This document shows, one piece after another, positions 1 to 10,924 of a stretch of 64,000 nt of DNA. The notes beneath the pieces are model-generated. The model ran no database searches and was not told where the DNA came from. It saw only the letters and a list, made by a program, of their open reading frames with translations. Location of the stretch: the NCBI GenBank assembly GCA_951230915.1, contig OX579633.1:50048029-50112028 (forward strand), written 5' to 3'. The position numbers and the translations under genes were made by a program. This stretch comes from Antitrichia curtipendula. Taxonomy: Eukaryota; Streptophyta; Bryopsida; Hypnales; Leucodontaceae. Position 1 is the first letter of the stretch. Every line of letters starts with the position of its first letter.

Positions 1-204
1 TTAACAAATTTTTTAAGAATGAAAATCAAAGGGGTTTGGGGGAAATTTTTTTCCTAGAATTTCAACTCAATTCTTCAACATAATAAATTTTTAATTCAAA
101 ATGTGTAGTGTAAAAAATGGCAGTCAAAGTCATCCTGAAACTACAAGCCAAAAAAAATTTAATTTTAAATTCCAACTTTGAATGGTATTATCTTTTAATT
201 TGTA

Positions 205-375
205 CAGTCAAACCTCATGAAATTTTTACCACATGGTCTTAGACAAGTCAAGTACAAGATCTTACGATTAGATTCTTAAAATGTTATTTTTTCTGCTTTA
301 ATGGACAAATGCAGCAGAAATGGCAATTTTGAGTGTTTTTCGATAGAAAAATGGTCTTGGGACTTTAGAGGTTAA
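205..375 (-). repeat. Terminal fragment of the TTAA/CCCCTAAAG element family
   Basis: The segment ends in CTTTAGAGGTTAA and carries internal phrases shared with the full copies at 58985-59575 and 54349-54890, such as the 'acaagatcttacgatta' and 'gcagaaatggcaattttgag' stretches. Only this end is recognisable, so it is a truncated copy. Upstream to base 1 the DNA is AT-rich with no gene seen. Confidence 0.65.
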
Positions 376-1265
376 GTTACAATCATTAGTGGAGTGATGA
401 AACTACTTTCATCTACAAATCAAAGAAGTAGGGTGTGAATGGCTATGTCTTCGAAGCATTAGCAAAATTTTGATTGATATACCTAAAAAACTATCTTAGT
501 GTAGGTTTTGCTGATGCTCAAATTCTCCTCTTCTTTGTTCCAAAGTCAATAAATAACGTATTTAACATATATGGATGAAGTTTTTATATTCATTTAAAAT
601 ATATGCATTCATCTAATATAGTAGAGTTTGATATGATTTCAAGATTGGGGAGCATTCAACTAATGATTTAATAATAATAATACCTCAAGAATAAATTATA
701 TAATTATTAAATGCTCATATACAAAACACTGGATTTGGGGCTCAATTAGTGTGATGAAATTGAAAATTCAAAAATAAAATGTTAGCAATTAAAAACTTTA
801 TTATCAATGACCAAGTCCTAAGACAATCCAAACACTTGAATTGTGTCTTTAATTTGTACATAAAGACTATTTTCTTGGCACATAAATGACGAATTAGGTG
901 GAAGTTGTTTTGCATTCTCTATACAAATTTCATTGAGCAAATTTCATTACTTCTTTTTGATGACTTGGATTTCAAATTAATTGAAAACACAAGGAGCGAA
1001 AGACTTTTAGAAAGTCATGTCTCCAATTTTCAACAAGGAATTTCAACCAATAAAAAATTCAACCAACTTCATTAAATTTTTTACCTAGTCATATACATAA
1101 TAGGATTATAGTAATAAACATAGATGGAAGGTAGGTTCACTATTTGGGGGCTATGTTTTAGTTATTTGTATTGTACAAATAAATTTGACCAACCACATGT
1201 TGATGTAAAGCACAACCACACTAGCATAAGAACCTAGAAATGTGAGCCTACAAGCCTTGAGCCTA
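376..1265. other. AT-rich intergenic DNA, nothing recognised
   Basis: No open frame of useful length, no splice-linked exon series and no clear repeat boundary was seen in this stretch. Confidence 0.5.
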
Positions 1266-1552
1266 GGTATAAGTAAGTACTCTACAACTATTGAAGGTGT
1301 CTATAATATACATACTTATAATATAAGTACGCTATAACCATAGAAGGTGTCTATAATATACATACTTATAATATAAGTACGCTATAACCATAGAAGGTGC
1401 TTATAACATAGACACCTATAATATAAACATCCTATAACCATAGAAGGTATTTTTAACATAGGTACCTATAATATAGACATTTATAATATAAATATCCTAT
1501 AACTATGGAAGGTGCCTGTAACATACGTACCTATAACATAAGAACCTCAGCT
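1266..1552. repeat. Tandem array, about 50-bp period, 5-6 copies
   Basis: A unit of about 50 bases built around 'ctataaccatagaaggtg' and 'tataatata' repeats head to tail. The second and third units are almost identical and later ones drift. The array is AT-rich, non-coding and minisatellite-like. A diverged, shorter relative occurs near 3250-3375. Confidence 0.8.
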
Positions 1553-2100
1553 CCTCATCTCACGGGCTCAAGATCTTAGGCTCACATACTAAGAACCTTC
1601 TTGTAGAGCAACTTTGAATCTGTAAACATTTAACTAGGTGAATAAGCGTCTCTAATTGAATTTAAAATTTAAACCTAAGATAAACATGTTTAATACAAAA
1701 ATGAAGGAAATCAATTCAAATAATACTTTGTGAACAAAAAATCTATATAATCTGAAAAAAATGGATAGGTGTGATATGAAAGATAGTTGTTTTTGTTATA
1801 AGAACAATTAGATGTGGTTGAATAGTGAGTGTTCACAACTTTTTTAATATAAAAGAATACAAACTTCCATTATTTTAAATTCAATATACATGAAGGATCT
1901 ATTCACCTAATTAACTTCCGTCTTTAAAATCCACAAAAGAGAGTATCTGATACTAAATTGAAATATTTTACGTTAGATTCTATACCACGGTACCTAATCA
2001 AAAGTAAGGTGACCAAATTTTTTTAAACCTTTCTAAGCAATATACTCGATTTTCCTAAATTTGGAAGGAATGTCATTTCCTTGAATTAAGTGTATCATTT
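1553..2100. other. Intergenic DNA, nothing recognised
   Basis: AT-rich sequence without coding signals or repeat structure that could be supported. Confidence 0.5.
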
Positions 2101-2125
2101 CCCCCACCCCACCCCACCCACCCCC
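2101..2125 (-). other. G-rich minus-strand tract, potential G-quadruplex
   Basis: The plus strand has five runs of three to five C separated by single A residues. The minus strand therefore carries G-runs with one-base loops, the canonical pattern for a stable G-quadruplex, with an i-motif possible on the plus strand. No gene is adjacent, so any role is unknown. Confidence 0.55.
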
Positions 2126-2728
2126 AAAATTAAATAATCCTAGGTTCACAACCTTTTCAATTGCCAAAAAGATTCAACTAAAATAAAAATAAAAGACTTT
2201 TATAATGAGAACCATGGTCAAACGCTTACGTGGCTCAAGACAAGGTCATTGTACATATCACGTACACTTTTTCTGTCCTGCAACTTCTTTAGTCAAAGAA
2301 CTCGCCTTCCAGGAAACGAGAGAAGTAAAAGAAAAGGTTGGCAAAAAGATTTCAAAAAGTAAAAACTCAGTGAGAGCGGGAGAAAGAAAAAGAAAATTTA
2401 GCCGGGCGGAGTTTATTGACCCTGCCCGGAATCCAGGCTCAGGGCTCAGGCATGTGACTCAAGGCTCAAGCAAGCCTGGAAAGGGAGCAGCAGCGGTCAA
2501 TTCTTTTTAATTCTTTCAACGGGGGCGGAAACAGGGGAAATTTTTTATATTTTTTTAAATAATAATAATCAGTTGGATTGATTGTTTGACCATGTTCTCT
2601 CTTTAATTGGGATGGTGCTAAATTCTTTCTACAGGGGTTTGGGGAGAGTGGAGGCCCATGGTGTGGAGTGTCGTTAGTGATCATTTGGTATGGTATTTAT
2701 TTATGAATATTTATGGTATTATTTTCAG
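2126..2728. other. Intergenic DNA, GC-richer in 2200-2500
   Basis: Base composition rises around 2200-2500 and a 101-codon open frame exists there on the plus strand. Its translation is rich in basic residues, lacks recognisable motifs and has no convincing splice partners, so it is not called as a gene. Confidence 0.4.
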
Positions 2729-2859
2729 GGGTTTGGGCCAATTAGTGAGGTTGCCCACCCTGGATTGAAGCTGGATGGGCTCTGGGGCACAATTGCTGAC
2801 AAGGGGTTGACAGTTGGGGCCCCCCTTGCTTTGGAATGGGAGGATTTTAAGGGTGTTGG
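2729..2859 (+). other. Isolated exon-like segment, unknown protein
   Basis: After a TTTTCAG acceptor, a frame stays open for 43 codons and reads like folded protein, including 'SEVAHPGLKLDGLWGTIADK' and 'LALEWEDFKGVG', then meets a possible GG/GTGGGG donor. GC content is well above the surroundings. No upstream start exon or downstream partner was found and I do not recognise the family. It may be an orphan or captured exon, or a chance open frame. Confidence 0.25.
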
Positions 2860-3231
2860 GTGGGGAGTGAGTTTCCTTCTTCGGGAAATTGATTTTCTTT
2901 TTCCTTTTATTCATTGGTGGTAATGTGGATAAATTGAATCATGAGGACTATAGGCTAATCATTGATTGAAGGAGAGAATAAAAATTAAAAATTGGGTTTT
3001 TTATTTATATAATCTCAGACTAATGTGAATGAAGGGGTCACTTCATTTTGTTTGTGTATGTAAAAATGTTTATCCCCCCCCAGAAGGAGGACAATTGTGT
3101 ATTGAAGGAACAATTGAATGTTTGGTAAGGTTCCTACAAAGTCAATTTTGAGCGGATGTTTTCTGAAATTTTGACATAAGGTGTGCATACTAACTATTTT
3201 TGTGGTAAGAAAAAAAGAAATCCAAGTGGAT

Positions 3232-3380
3232 TTTCATTTGAATGAGAGTTTTTATACTATACACCTATATTATAAAAATTATCCATGATTAGAGCATAAC
3301 TACTATATAGATACCTATATTATAGGTGTTTGTGATATAAACACCTTTAATGGTTGTAGAGTATCACTACATATACATAT
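3232..3380. repeat. Diverged copy of the 50-bp tandem unit
   Basis: Phrases such as 'cacctatattata', 'gatacctatattataggtg' and 'atataaacacct' match the array at 1266-1552 but are degraded. This suggests an older spread of the same repeat. Confidence 0.5.
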
Positions 3381-3979
3381 GCTCAAAGCTTGTAAACTCA
3401 CATTTTCATGCTCACACACTAGCATCATTGAAGTGGACAAAGCCTCATAGTCACATTGTTATTGTTTTATTTTAATTTTAAAAATGCAAATTTGCGATGA
3501 CCTTTGCTTTTTACTTGGACACCTAGCTCAATGTAAAGAGATGTGTGAGACCTTAAAATTCACACTTGCAAGATGTCAATTTTATGCCCTAAAGTCCTCC
3601 CATAGAATGTCTTCTATTTATTGACAAGGATTGTTTGGCATTCTCATAATTTGTGAGTATGAAGAAGCATGTAGTACATGTAATAAGAACATGGTGTTAG
3701 GATTTTATTTTTTATTTTTCTAAGGTAGTGAAATTTGTGATCTTGATAGGAATGATGAAGATATTTACATCTATAAATATATAGATTATGAATGAAATGT
3801 CATTTTAATCCAAATTGACGTGCATTCATCCACATGTGGTAGGGTGATGCTTAGAATTTTATAGTATTTGATCAAAGCTCAATTTTAAAATATACATTGA
3901 AACAATGGAATAAAGCAAGTACACTATAATAGGGTTTTTTCAAGTAGGGTCCCTGTACAAAATTCCTCACACAATGCAC

Positions 3980-4507
3980 AATGCACTGAAAAGAGGCTGT
4001 CACCTCTTTTCAGTGCATTAGTTCTTCCCCCCCTTCTCAAAAAAATCATAGACCGTTGATTTTAAAAAAATAAAAAAATTTCCCTTCCAAGATGCCGTTG
4101 ATTTCTCAAAAAATCACAAGCCCTTGGTCTTTGTGAGATTCAATCCAAGCCGTCCAAATATGAATCCAAAATACAATACTGAATACGGATATGGTATAAA
4201 TACGGAATGGCTACGGATACAAGATACGACTTCAATATACTGTACTGGACATAAGATATGGTTAAAATACGAAATACGAAATACACGATATGTCCTATAT
4301 CAATTGTCATCCCACCCCTACCTGTAAGCTATAAAGGAGGGAGGGGGTTCTTGAATTTTTTTAATTTTAATTTAATTTAAAATAAATTTATTAATTTAAA
4401 TACAAAGGAGGGGGGAGGGTATAAAAAAATTTATTAATTTAAATACAAAGGGGGGGAAGGTATGTGTTTCAGTGCATTGTGACACAGTTTGTCACAATGC
4501 ACTGAAA
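3980..4507. repeat. Element bounded by two related perfect hairpins
   Basis: A 17-bp perfect inverted repeat (3980-3996 with 4003-4019, loop 6) and an 18-bp one (4467-4484 with 4490-4507, loop 5) share the core CAGTGCATT. The interior of about 450 bp contains two direct copies of a segment with 'tttattaatttaaatacaaa' followed by a G-run. It looks like a small non-autonomous element with palindromic ends, but no target duplication was identified. Confidence 0.5.
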
Positions 4508-5343
4508 AGTGGCATTAACTGCCAACAATACAATTTTTTGTACATGAGTATTTGTCAATACAATTTTTTGTTTCTTATGTTCCAAAGCCAATAAAAGGAT
4601 TGATCATGCAACAAAATTTATTTAATTGCGTATCTTAAATGTACACAAGCTTTTACCAAAAATTTATATGAAAAATGATTATTGTTTATACATTTTTCAA
4701 GTTCTTTCAAAAGCCAAGATTTTAATGCATAGAGTATAATAACAAGCTACAACATTTCTACATTTATTAACTGGTATAGATATTAAAGAGATATGTGATC
4801 CCCGACATTAAAATATGAAAATAATCAATCATCTCCAAAATTTAGTTCAAGTACTGAAATGGATCATAAACCCTTGAAATTCCTTGGGTCAAAATTAGAA
4901 AATACTCCCCAAATTGCTAAAAATGGCACCTTCTAAAAACATTTGTATAAATAAATTTTTAGAATTTGTAATTGTAGGATCTTATTTTTAACTATTACAA
5001 GGATCTTGTCTAAAACAAATTAAAGTTTAGAAGTAATATATGTGTGGGATGACTAAGCAAAGAGCAATACAATGTTTTTTTTCAATGCTGTCCAAACTTT
5101 TGATAATGTGGCTTTGTCAAGATTTCGAGCCCTATAACTATTCAAATTTTACTTTGCAAAAAGATCTAAAGACTTCAGATTTGAGCAAAGCCTTGAATTA
5201 GGAAGAAGTATGCAAATTTTAAAAGCAAAATAATGCTTTACTCCACCTGCCCAAATTGAAGGTTAAAACAAAAATAAACTATATAACTTTTAAACCAACA
5301 CTTGAATCTTTGTGAAAATTAAATTCCTAAAACCATTTTGGAT
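4508..5343. other. AT-rich intergenic DNA, nothing recognised
   Basis: No supported gene, RNA or bounded repeat in this stretch. Confidence 0.5.
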
Positions 5344-6267
5344 TTAACCCCTAAAACCCCGAGGTCTTTTCTCCATCAAAACACACTCAAAACTGCCACT
5401 TCTATTGCAAAGAGCAAAAAACTATAAAAATTGTTGTTGTTTTGCATATCTAATCGTAGGATCTTATACTAGACTAGTATGAGAATGTGTGCAAGAAATT
5501 TCAGAAACTTTGAACAAATAGATTGCAAGATATTTGCATTCAAAGTGAAGAAAACAAGTTTTTTTGCACCTTGCTTGACTAGATTTTTGGGCTTTGAACC
5601 TATTTAACTTAAATTTTTTGTATTGTAGATTTTGATTTTCTAAGTTTATATGTTGAATACTTCAGTTGAGAATCTAGGAAAAAAAATTCAAGAAAAAAAC
5701 ACTAAATTTTTACTCATTAAAAAAATTGTTAAGTAGAAGTAGGTTCAAGATTGAAGGAATAACTAAATCGTTAATAGCTCTAAGACAAAATTGAAATACC
5801 ATAATCCCAACGGTGAGATTGTTCTAGAAAGCAAATTCTACCTTGTCTAAAAAGAAATTCTGAAAATTGTAAAAATTGCATTCAAAAATGAATCCTAAAG
5901 GTTATTTTTTCAAGAAGATGCTTAGATTGCCCGAAAAACTAAGATTGTCCATAACTTTTTCATTATTAGTCCAAATAGAATGAATCAAAGCTTCAAATGT
6001 AGACAAAAAGACACAGATTTTGAAAAAAATATTTAAGAAATTTATTTTGTGTTTCTGTGATTTTTTTGTGCTGCCCGCCAAATTCTATTTTTGGCATAAC
6101 TTTTTCTCTCAGGCACCAATTGAAATAAAAATTATATATCCACAAAGCTCTCGCAAAACCGCACAACCTCAAAAAATCTCCAAAAAATTCTCTACAAATT
6201 GAGGTCACAGGAACCTACCCGGACCCAAATTGTCCCCCGAGGGGACAAACGGGGTTTTAGGGGTTAA
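5344..6267 (-). mobile_element. TTAA-flanked TIR element, long form (copy 1)
   Basis: The element is 924 bp including the flanking TTAA on both sides, with termini CCCCTAAAACC and GGTTTTAGGGG. Nearly its full length is the inverted counterpart of the copy at 51298-52223. It contains no transposase, so it is non-autonomous. TTAA flanks with CCC...GGG tips match piggyBac-type insertions. Confidence 0.8.
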
Positions 6268-7759
6268 AAGAGCTTTTATTAGAGTTTAGGGCAATTAATT
6301 AGTATAAATTGCCTCATTTACTTAGTTTGCTATAAGGAAAGGATTCTTGATTTGGGACTCTCAAGAGTTCATTTGCATCAACAATTTAATCATAATGTGA
6401 CATGTGCACTTCAAATTAGTTTTTTAGTTTATTGTGGGTGAAAATCTTAGATTTGAGTCACTTTGAAGTTCTCATTTCTACTTTGCTTATTTGAACATAT
6501 GCTACAATTATTGATTATTATTGTAGTACTAAATGATTGATACCAAACAATGAAAAACAAATTTCTTACTTTTCCTCAAAAAAATTTCAATGTGCAAAAG
6601 TTTTTTTATCTTTACAATGGATTGTTTGATCTTCCAATGTACTTTATGGTTCATAATTAGATGGAATTCTGGTCATATGGCACCAATTTGACATTATTCA
6701 TTTATTTAAGATGTGAGCAAATAAATATATATTCCTTAAGATAAGTGTTACTAATTGTGATCTCTTACATGTATTGAATATCAACACTTTAAGAATTCAT
6801 AGTTTATTCATAGGATATTCAAAAATTACTTGTTAACACTCTAGAATCTAAAATCTTCTTTTGACTTCCAATAGGTTCCAACAAAAACTTAGAATGTTTG
6901 ATAATAGGAACCATACCCAATTACTTATTTAGTCGATTTTAGGCGTTGGTATCCTATATTGATTGAAGGCAACTACACTTCAAAAAATATGATGTATACA
7001 TTCAGGCCTAATAATAATTTGAATTTTTGTTGCGGATTTTTTGATATTCATAAAAAGGCATTCTTTTAATTGAATCTAATTCCTTCAATTTGAACCGCCT
7101 TTCCATCAAACTAATTATAATTTGTCAAGTTGTCAAGGGTCATTAATCCACACTGATCAATCATAGATAAATGTCACAAATTAAAGAATATAATTAGATT
7201 TAGTAAAATGTGTTGTCACAAGTTTAGAAATTAATCTTTTATTGTAGAGATCCTTGAGCTACTTGTGATATTTTTATAACAATTGTACATTGCACTTTAT
7301 ACTACTTAAAGGATCAAAGAGTGGAACATCAAAGTTCATTGTTCTATAGTGAGCAACATTACAAAAAGTTAGCTTGCATTAATAAAAGAAAATTATTGTT
7401 GTTGGCTTTGCAAGACTATGACTACTTTTTTTTGTTATCACAAGATCAATAGATAGACTCTTGAGATCTTAGATGGAGCACCGCAATGCATAGAATGTTG
7501 AGTACCTAGTTGAGTACTTGGAGGAGGAGAGTCGTATTGTGGGGGTGGGATGAAATGAAAGGGCATTGGAGTAGTCCTAAAATGATCCATGCTCAACCAT
7601 TTCCAATGTTTTGACAAAGTGGAAGGTTCTGTAGAAGTAGAGAGTCCTTGAAAAATCAATGTGGTAGACATTGAAATTTTTTTAATTGTGGTGCTAGGAT
7701 GTTGTTGTGTTTTGTTATAAATGATGGAAGACAACCACTATGAGAAATATTAAACTAGC
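6268..7759. other. AT-rich intergenic DNA, nothing recognised
   Basis: No exon series or element boundary could be supported. A 98-codon antisense frame at 7438-7734 is proline and serine rich and lacks recognisable motifs. Confidence 0.45.
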
Positions 7760-8324
7760 TGAACATATGTCATAACACGACAAAGGCGTACTTATGTGAG
7801 ATGGGCTTTAGAAATAGCATTGCACAAAAAAAAAACTAGCTTAATGAGAAGCATAAAGCACATAAGCTTGCAGTTTCTTGAGCTCATGAAAGTTGGAATT
7901 TTGAAGATTGGTGCAATGCAATTTGGTCAAGCAAATTGTCATTTAAAATTGGTAAGAATTCAAGGCAAATTAGAATGTGGCAAAAATCATTGCACAATCG
8001 CCCTAGCAATTGATACTTGTGGAAGAGATGGTGCTCCAATCCACCATAGCTTATTTCTATTGTATTGCAGACAAGCTCATGGTTTGACAAAACTAATCTA
8101 GCCAACAAACTCTCCAAACTTGAATCCCATAGAGAATGTATAGAAGATTATCAAAGATTTGTTGTGGCATCGTTTTAGACCAAGAATTAACGAGAAAATG
8201 GTGCAAACTATTCAACCAATGTGAGATACAATATCTTTGAAGCAACTCCATACCATCATTAAAAGTATGCTCGACAGATTGCAAGCAAACTATTTCAGCA
8301 AAAAGTGGCAACACTAGATGGTAG
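7760..8324 (+). pseudogene. Decayed Tc1-like (DD34E) transposase, fungal-type relatives
   Basis: Three blocks of a Tc1-family transposase survive. At 7840-7980 the translation runs from 'LNEKHKAHKLA' through 'WNFEDWCNAIWSSKLSF' to 'KIGKNSRQIRMW', where the usual WSDE (first catalytic Asp) is WSSK. At 8021-8055 'RDGAPIHHS' holds the second Asp (codon 8027-8029). 'NSPNLNPIENV' holds the Glu (codon 8132-8134), exactly 34 residues after that Asp. The C-terminus ends in '(V/T)ISAKSGNTRW' at 8324. Damage includes in-frame stops at 8099, 8141 and 8222, each at a position where relatives have Trp (TGG to TAG or TGA). There is also an internal deletion of roughly 60 codons between the first two catalytic regions with a frame change, and a one-base insertion near 8287. 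It cannot encode an active enzyme. No terminal repeats were found. Confidence 0.8.
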
Positions 8325-8989
8325 GCTTTGTGTTAGTTTTTTTAGTTTTTTTTGCTTTAAATTATTATTGCATGATGCTATCATTTTGTAACCTTAAACT
8401 CATTATATTGTAAACTGGACTCTCCCATCTTTCCACCGCACTTTCCAGCTTGTGAATTGCCCGAATTTTTTTTTGTGAGCCTCCACAGGAGCTTTTCAAA
8501 GTCCCGGCTGGTCTTTTCTCGTTCAGATTCAAACAGTTTGAATTATTTATTTCGGACCGTAACTGATCTGTACCGAGTTTGGATTCACGTGGTCAAAGCA
8601 CATGTAGGTCCTATTCATACTGACACTCGATCTTCCAAGGGGGAGGGGCAAGCATTCCCTTACAACAATCATAAGTAGCCCAAGCGCGACCAATTTGTTA
8701 TCATGGATCCATGTGCCCACGTTCACATACTGCACCACAGACTTGACATTTTGGGTGGCACGTTTCTTCTCAATAAAAACACAAAAAATAAAATTAGATA
8801 CTTGTCGATGACATGAGGCCAAGTCTTTTTGACCCAAACTGTAATTTACAAATGGACACTCTTCATATAATTTGTGCGTCACTTCACTCGCATCCATTTC
8901 TGACAAAAAGCAACTTGGTTTAGCCCAAAAAATGTAACTTAGACAGCTTTTTGTTGTGGAGTAACTTACATACTGTAACATTTAGTAGC
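8325..8989. other. Intergenic DNA with an unexplained 144-codon antisense frame
   Basis: A minus-strand frame at 8547-8981 is open for 144 codons, long for this AT-rich background, and the local base composition is higher. Its product has no motif I recognise and no flanking splice signals tie it to other exons. It could be a transposon gene remnant or a chance frame. Confidence 0.25.
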
Positions 8990-9092
8990 AGCATGCACTG
9001 TCACTGCCTTGGTTCTATAGTAGATGGTGTGGAATATACTACACTAAAAAATACTTCATCAGTAGTAGTTAAGTGGATAGGTGGAGGCTAAT
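8990..9092 (+). repeat. Repeat of about 95 bp, inverted partner at 18783-18888
   Basis: The stretch with 'cactgccttggttct', 'aatacttcatcag' and 'gttaagtggataggtggagg' recurs in reverse complement at 18783-18888. The two copies lie on either side of the NAD synthetase gene. Confidence 0.65.
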
Positions 9093-10815
9093 GAGATGAG
9101 CAAGGTGCACGAAGGAAAGGTAGTGGGCATGAAGGCTACTGGATTTTATGTAAAGTCTACAATTCTTTTGCATTTTGAGCCCATGAAATGGTCACTTTGG
9201 GGGGTCAAGATTTTTGGGATGGAAGAATGTAAAATATCCTAAGAGGTTATTTTGGACAAAGTCAAAATACTTCGATAGACAACCGAGGTCAAAGTCGGTG
9301 CCATAGCTAGAGGTGGCTGGTGCTATGGTTCCTCTAGTATAGTTGTAGCTAAGAGGTGGAGTATCTAGAGCTATAAGCTTTTAATAAGATATTTGCAAAT
9401 ATATGTGTAGTCTTTGTTTAGGAATGTACACAGGCTGTATCCTCTTTTAAAGATATTTTCTAGAAAAAAGATACATACATTTTGCTAATCTAAAGTCTAT
9501 TGCGACTATATTATCTTTCTAGTGTTGTTATGGACTCTTGTCGGATTATCATTATGAGTTAGACCCGCTTTACGTACCACTGGAACTACGATACTCAAAA
9601 GATTCTCAAAGAAGTACAACAACAAATAACACGTGGGTCTTATGAAGAACATAGGTGACTAAATGTGTGAATATGAAAACCTTGCTAACAAAGAAGTTGT
9701 CAAAGCTATGAATCAATTTGCTCTTTCCCACAACAATTGACATACTAATTTTCAGTCAAGTATCAAACGAGGGTTATCTATATAGCTATGAATCAATTTC
9801 TAATTACAGCAAGACAAAATATTGAGCAACTTCAAAGTAATCACGCAATGAATGCATAAGAACCTATTCCTTTAAGTTCCTACATGTTCATTTTACTGCG
9901 TTCCCCAATCTTGCATCTAGTCATTTGTATCTTGTTAGATTGGATGAAGTTAGTGTGTCTTAAAGTTTTTAATTCATCTCTCATGTCTCCGTTGTTCAAG
10001 GCAACGGAGCTCTAGGGCCCACAAACCACCGCCTAGAAAATGTGTTGTTCACTTCTTAGGTGGAATATTTTCCATAATCTCTTGTTAGGGAGCAGAAAAC
10101 TATCATAAACCAGGGATTACGGATTTCTCATCTGCCCTAACAAATGATTTGCACAACATCTGTTCAATTGTCATTCGATTCTGCATTTCCTGTTGGTGGT
10201 TTACGTCAAGTGATCCCCTTTCTCATCGAAATTTATGGCAAAAAATGGTCCTCCTTGTTGGTCTGGTTGGGCTCCATTGTACCTCAACATCGGACCATTT
10301 TTTGATCCTTCAATTGAATATGAACCTTTTGATCACCTCCCAAATAAAGATCTGGACATTCGTGATACAAAAAATTGAATTGGCACTATGTCCAGTAACC
10401 TTTTCTCAAGCCTCTCGTCTCTCAAATATTCTCCAGCACATTCACAGCAGATTCAAGCCCAAGTAACAGACATGCGTCCGAGAGGGCCACATTCCCTTCC
10501 CAGAAGTGATAGCCGGAGTGTTGTCATTTGTGCAGAGCTACACATCTGAGCATAAGGAGACCTTTCCACAAGAGTTCTGTGTCTGTTCATTCTAATATTA
10601 TGTAATGTAAGGGTAGTCACGCTCGTACATCTATTTGCTCCATACCTTGATAGGCAGGCCTCAGTGTTGCGCCTTGTACCCGACTCCTTAGGGAGAGTAT
10701 TACTACCATGAATAGACTCACGACGAATGCCTGCACAAATCCAGACAATAAGCTGCAGATTTACCAAAAAACCCGCCTCTAAATCCAGCAGGTAATACGA
10801 GAAACACTTTACAAT
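9093..10815. other. Intergenic DNA; 10270-10380 has a short protein-like frame
   Basis: Between 10245 and 10379 one plus-strand frame reads 'NGPPCWSGWAPLYLNIGPFF' and continues to a stop after 'KDLDIRDTKN'. It looks coding-like but I cannot assign it. The rest has no supported gene. From about 10815 downward in coordinate the sequence lies beyond the likely poly(A) site of the NAD synthetase gene. Confidence 0.35.
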
Positions 10816-10835
10816 CAATAGAAAATTTATTTTCT
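10816..10835 (-). terminator. Poly(A) signal AATAAA of the NAD synthetase gene
   Basis: On the minus strand an AATAAA occurs within 'gaaaataaattttct', about 100 bases after the NAD synthetase stop codon. It is the best-placed canonical polyadenylation hexamer for that gene. Confidence 0.5.
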
Positions 10836-10924
10836 TTAGAAGTCGAAAGTAGAATTTGTCGTTTAAAAATACTATCTACAGGCTGACCATAATATTCTAC
10901 AAGTAGGGCTTCTACATTCCCTTT

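Noticed and set aside
5993..6208. A 71-codon frame conserved between the two long TTAA elements (also 51357-51572)
   Set aside because: Both lie at the same place in nearly identical elements, so protein similarity follows from DNA identity. Short copies do not keep the frame and no motif is recognisable.
10453..10818. A 121-codon minus-strand frame
   Set aside because: It lies just beyond the likely poly(A) site of NADS and has no motifs or splice partners.
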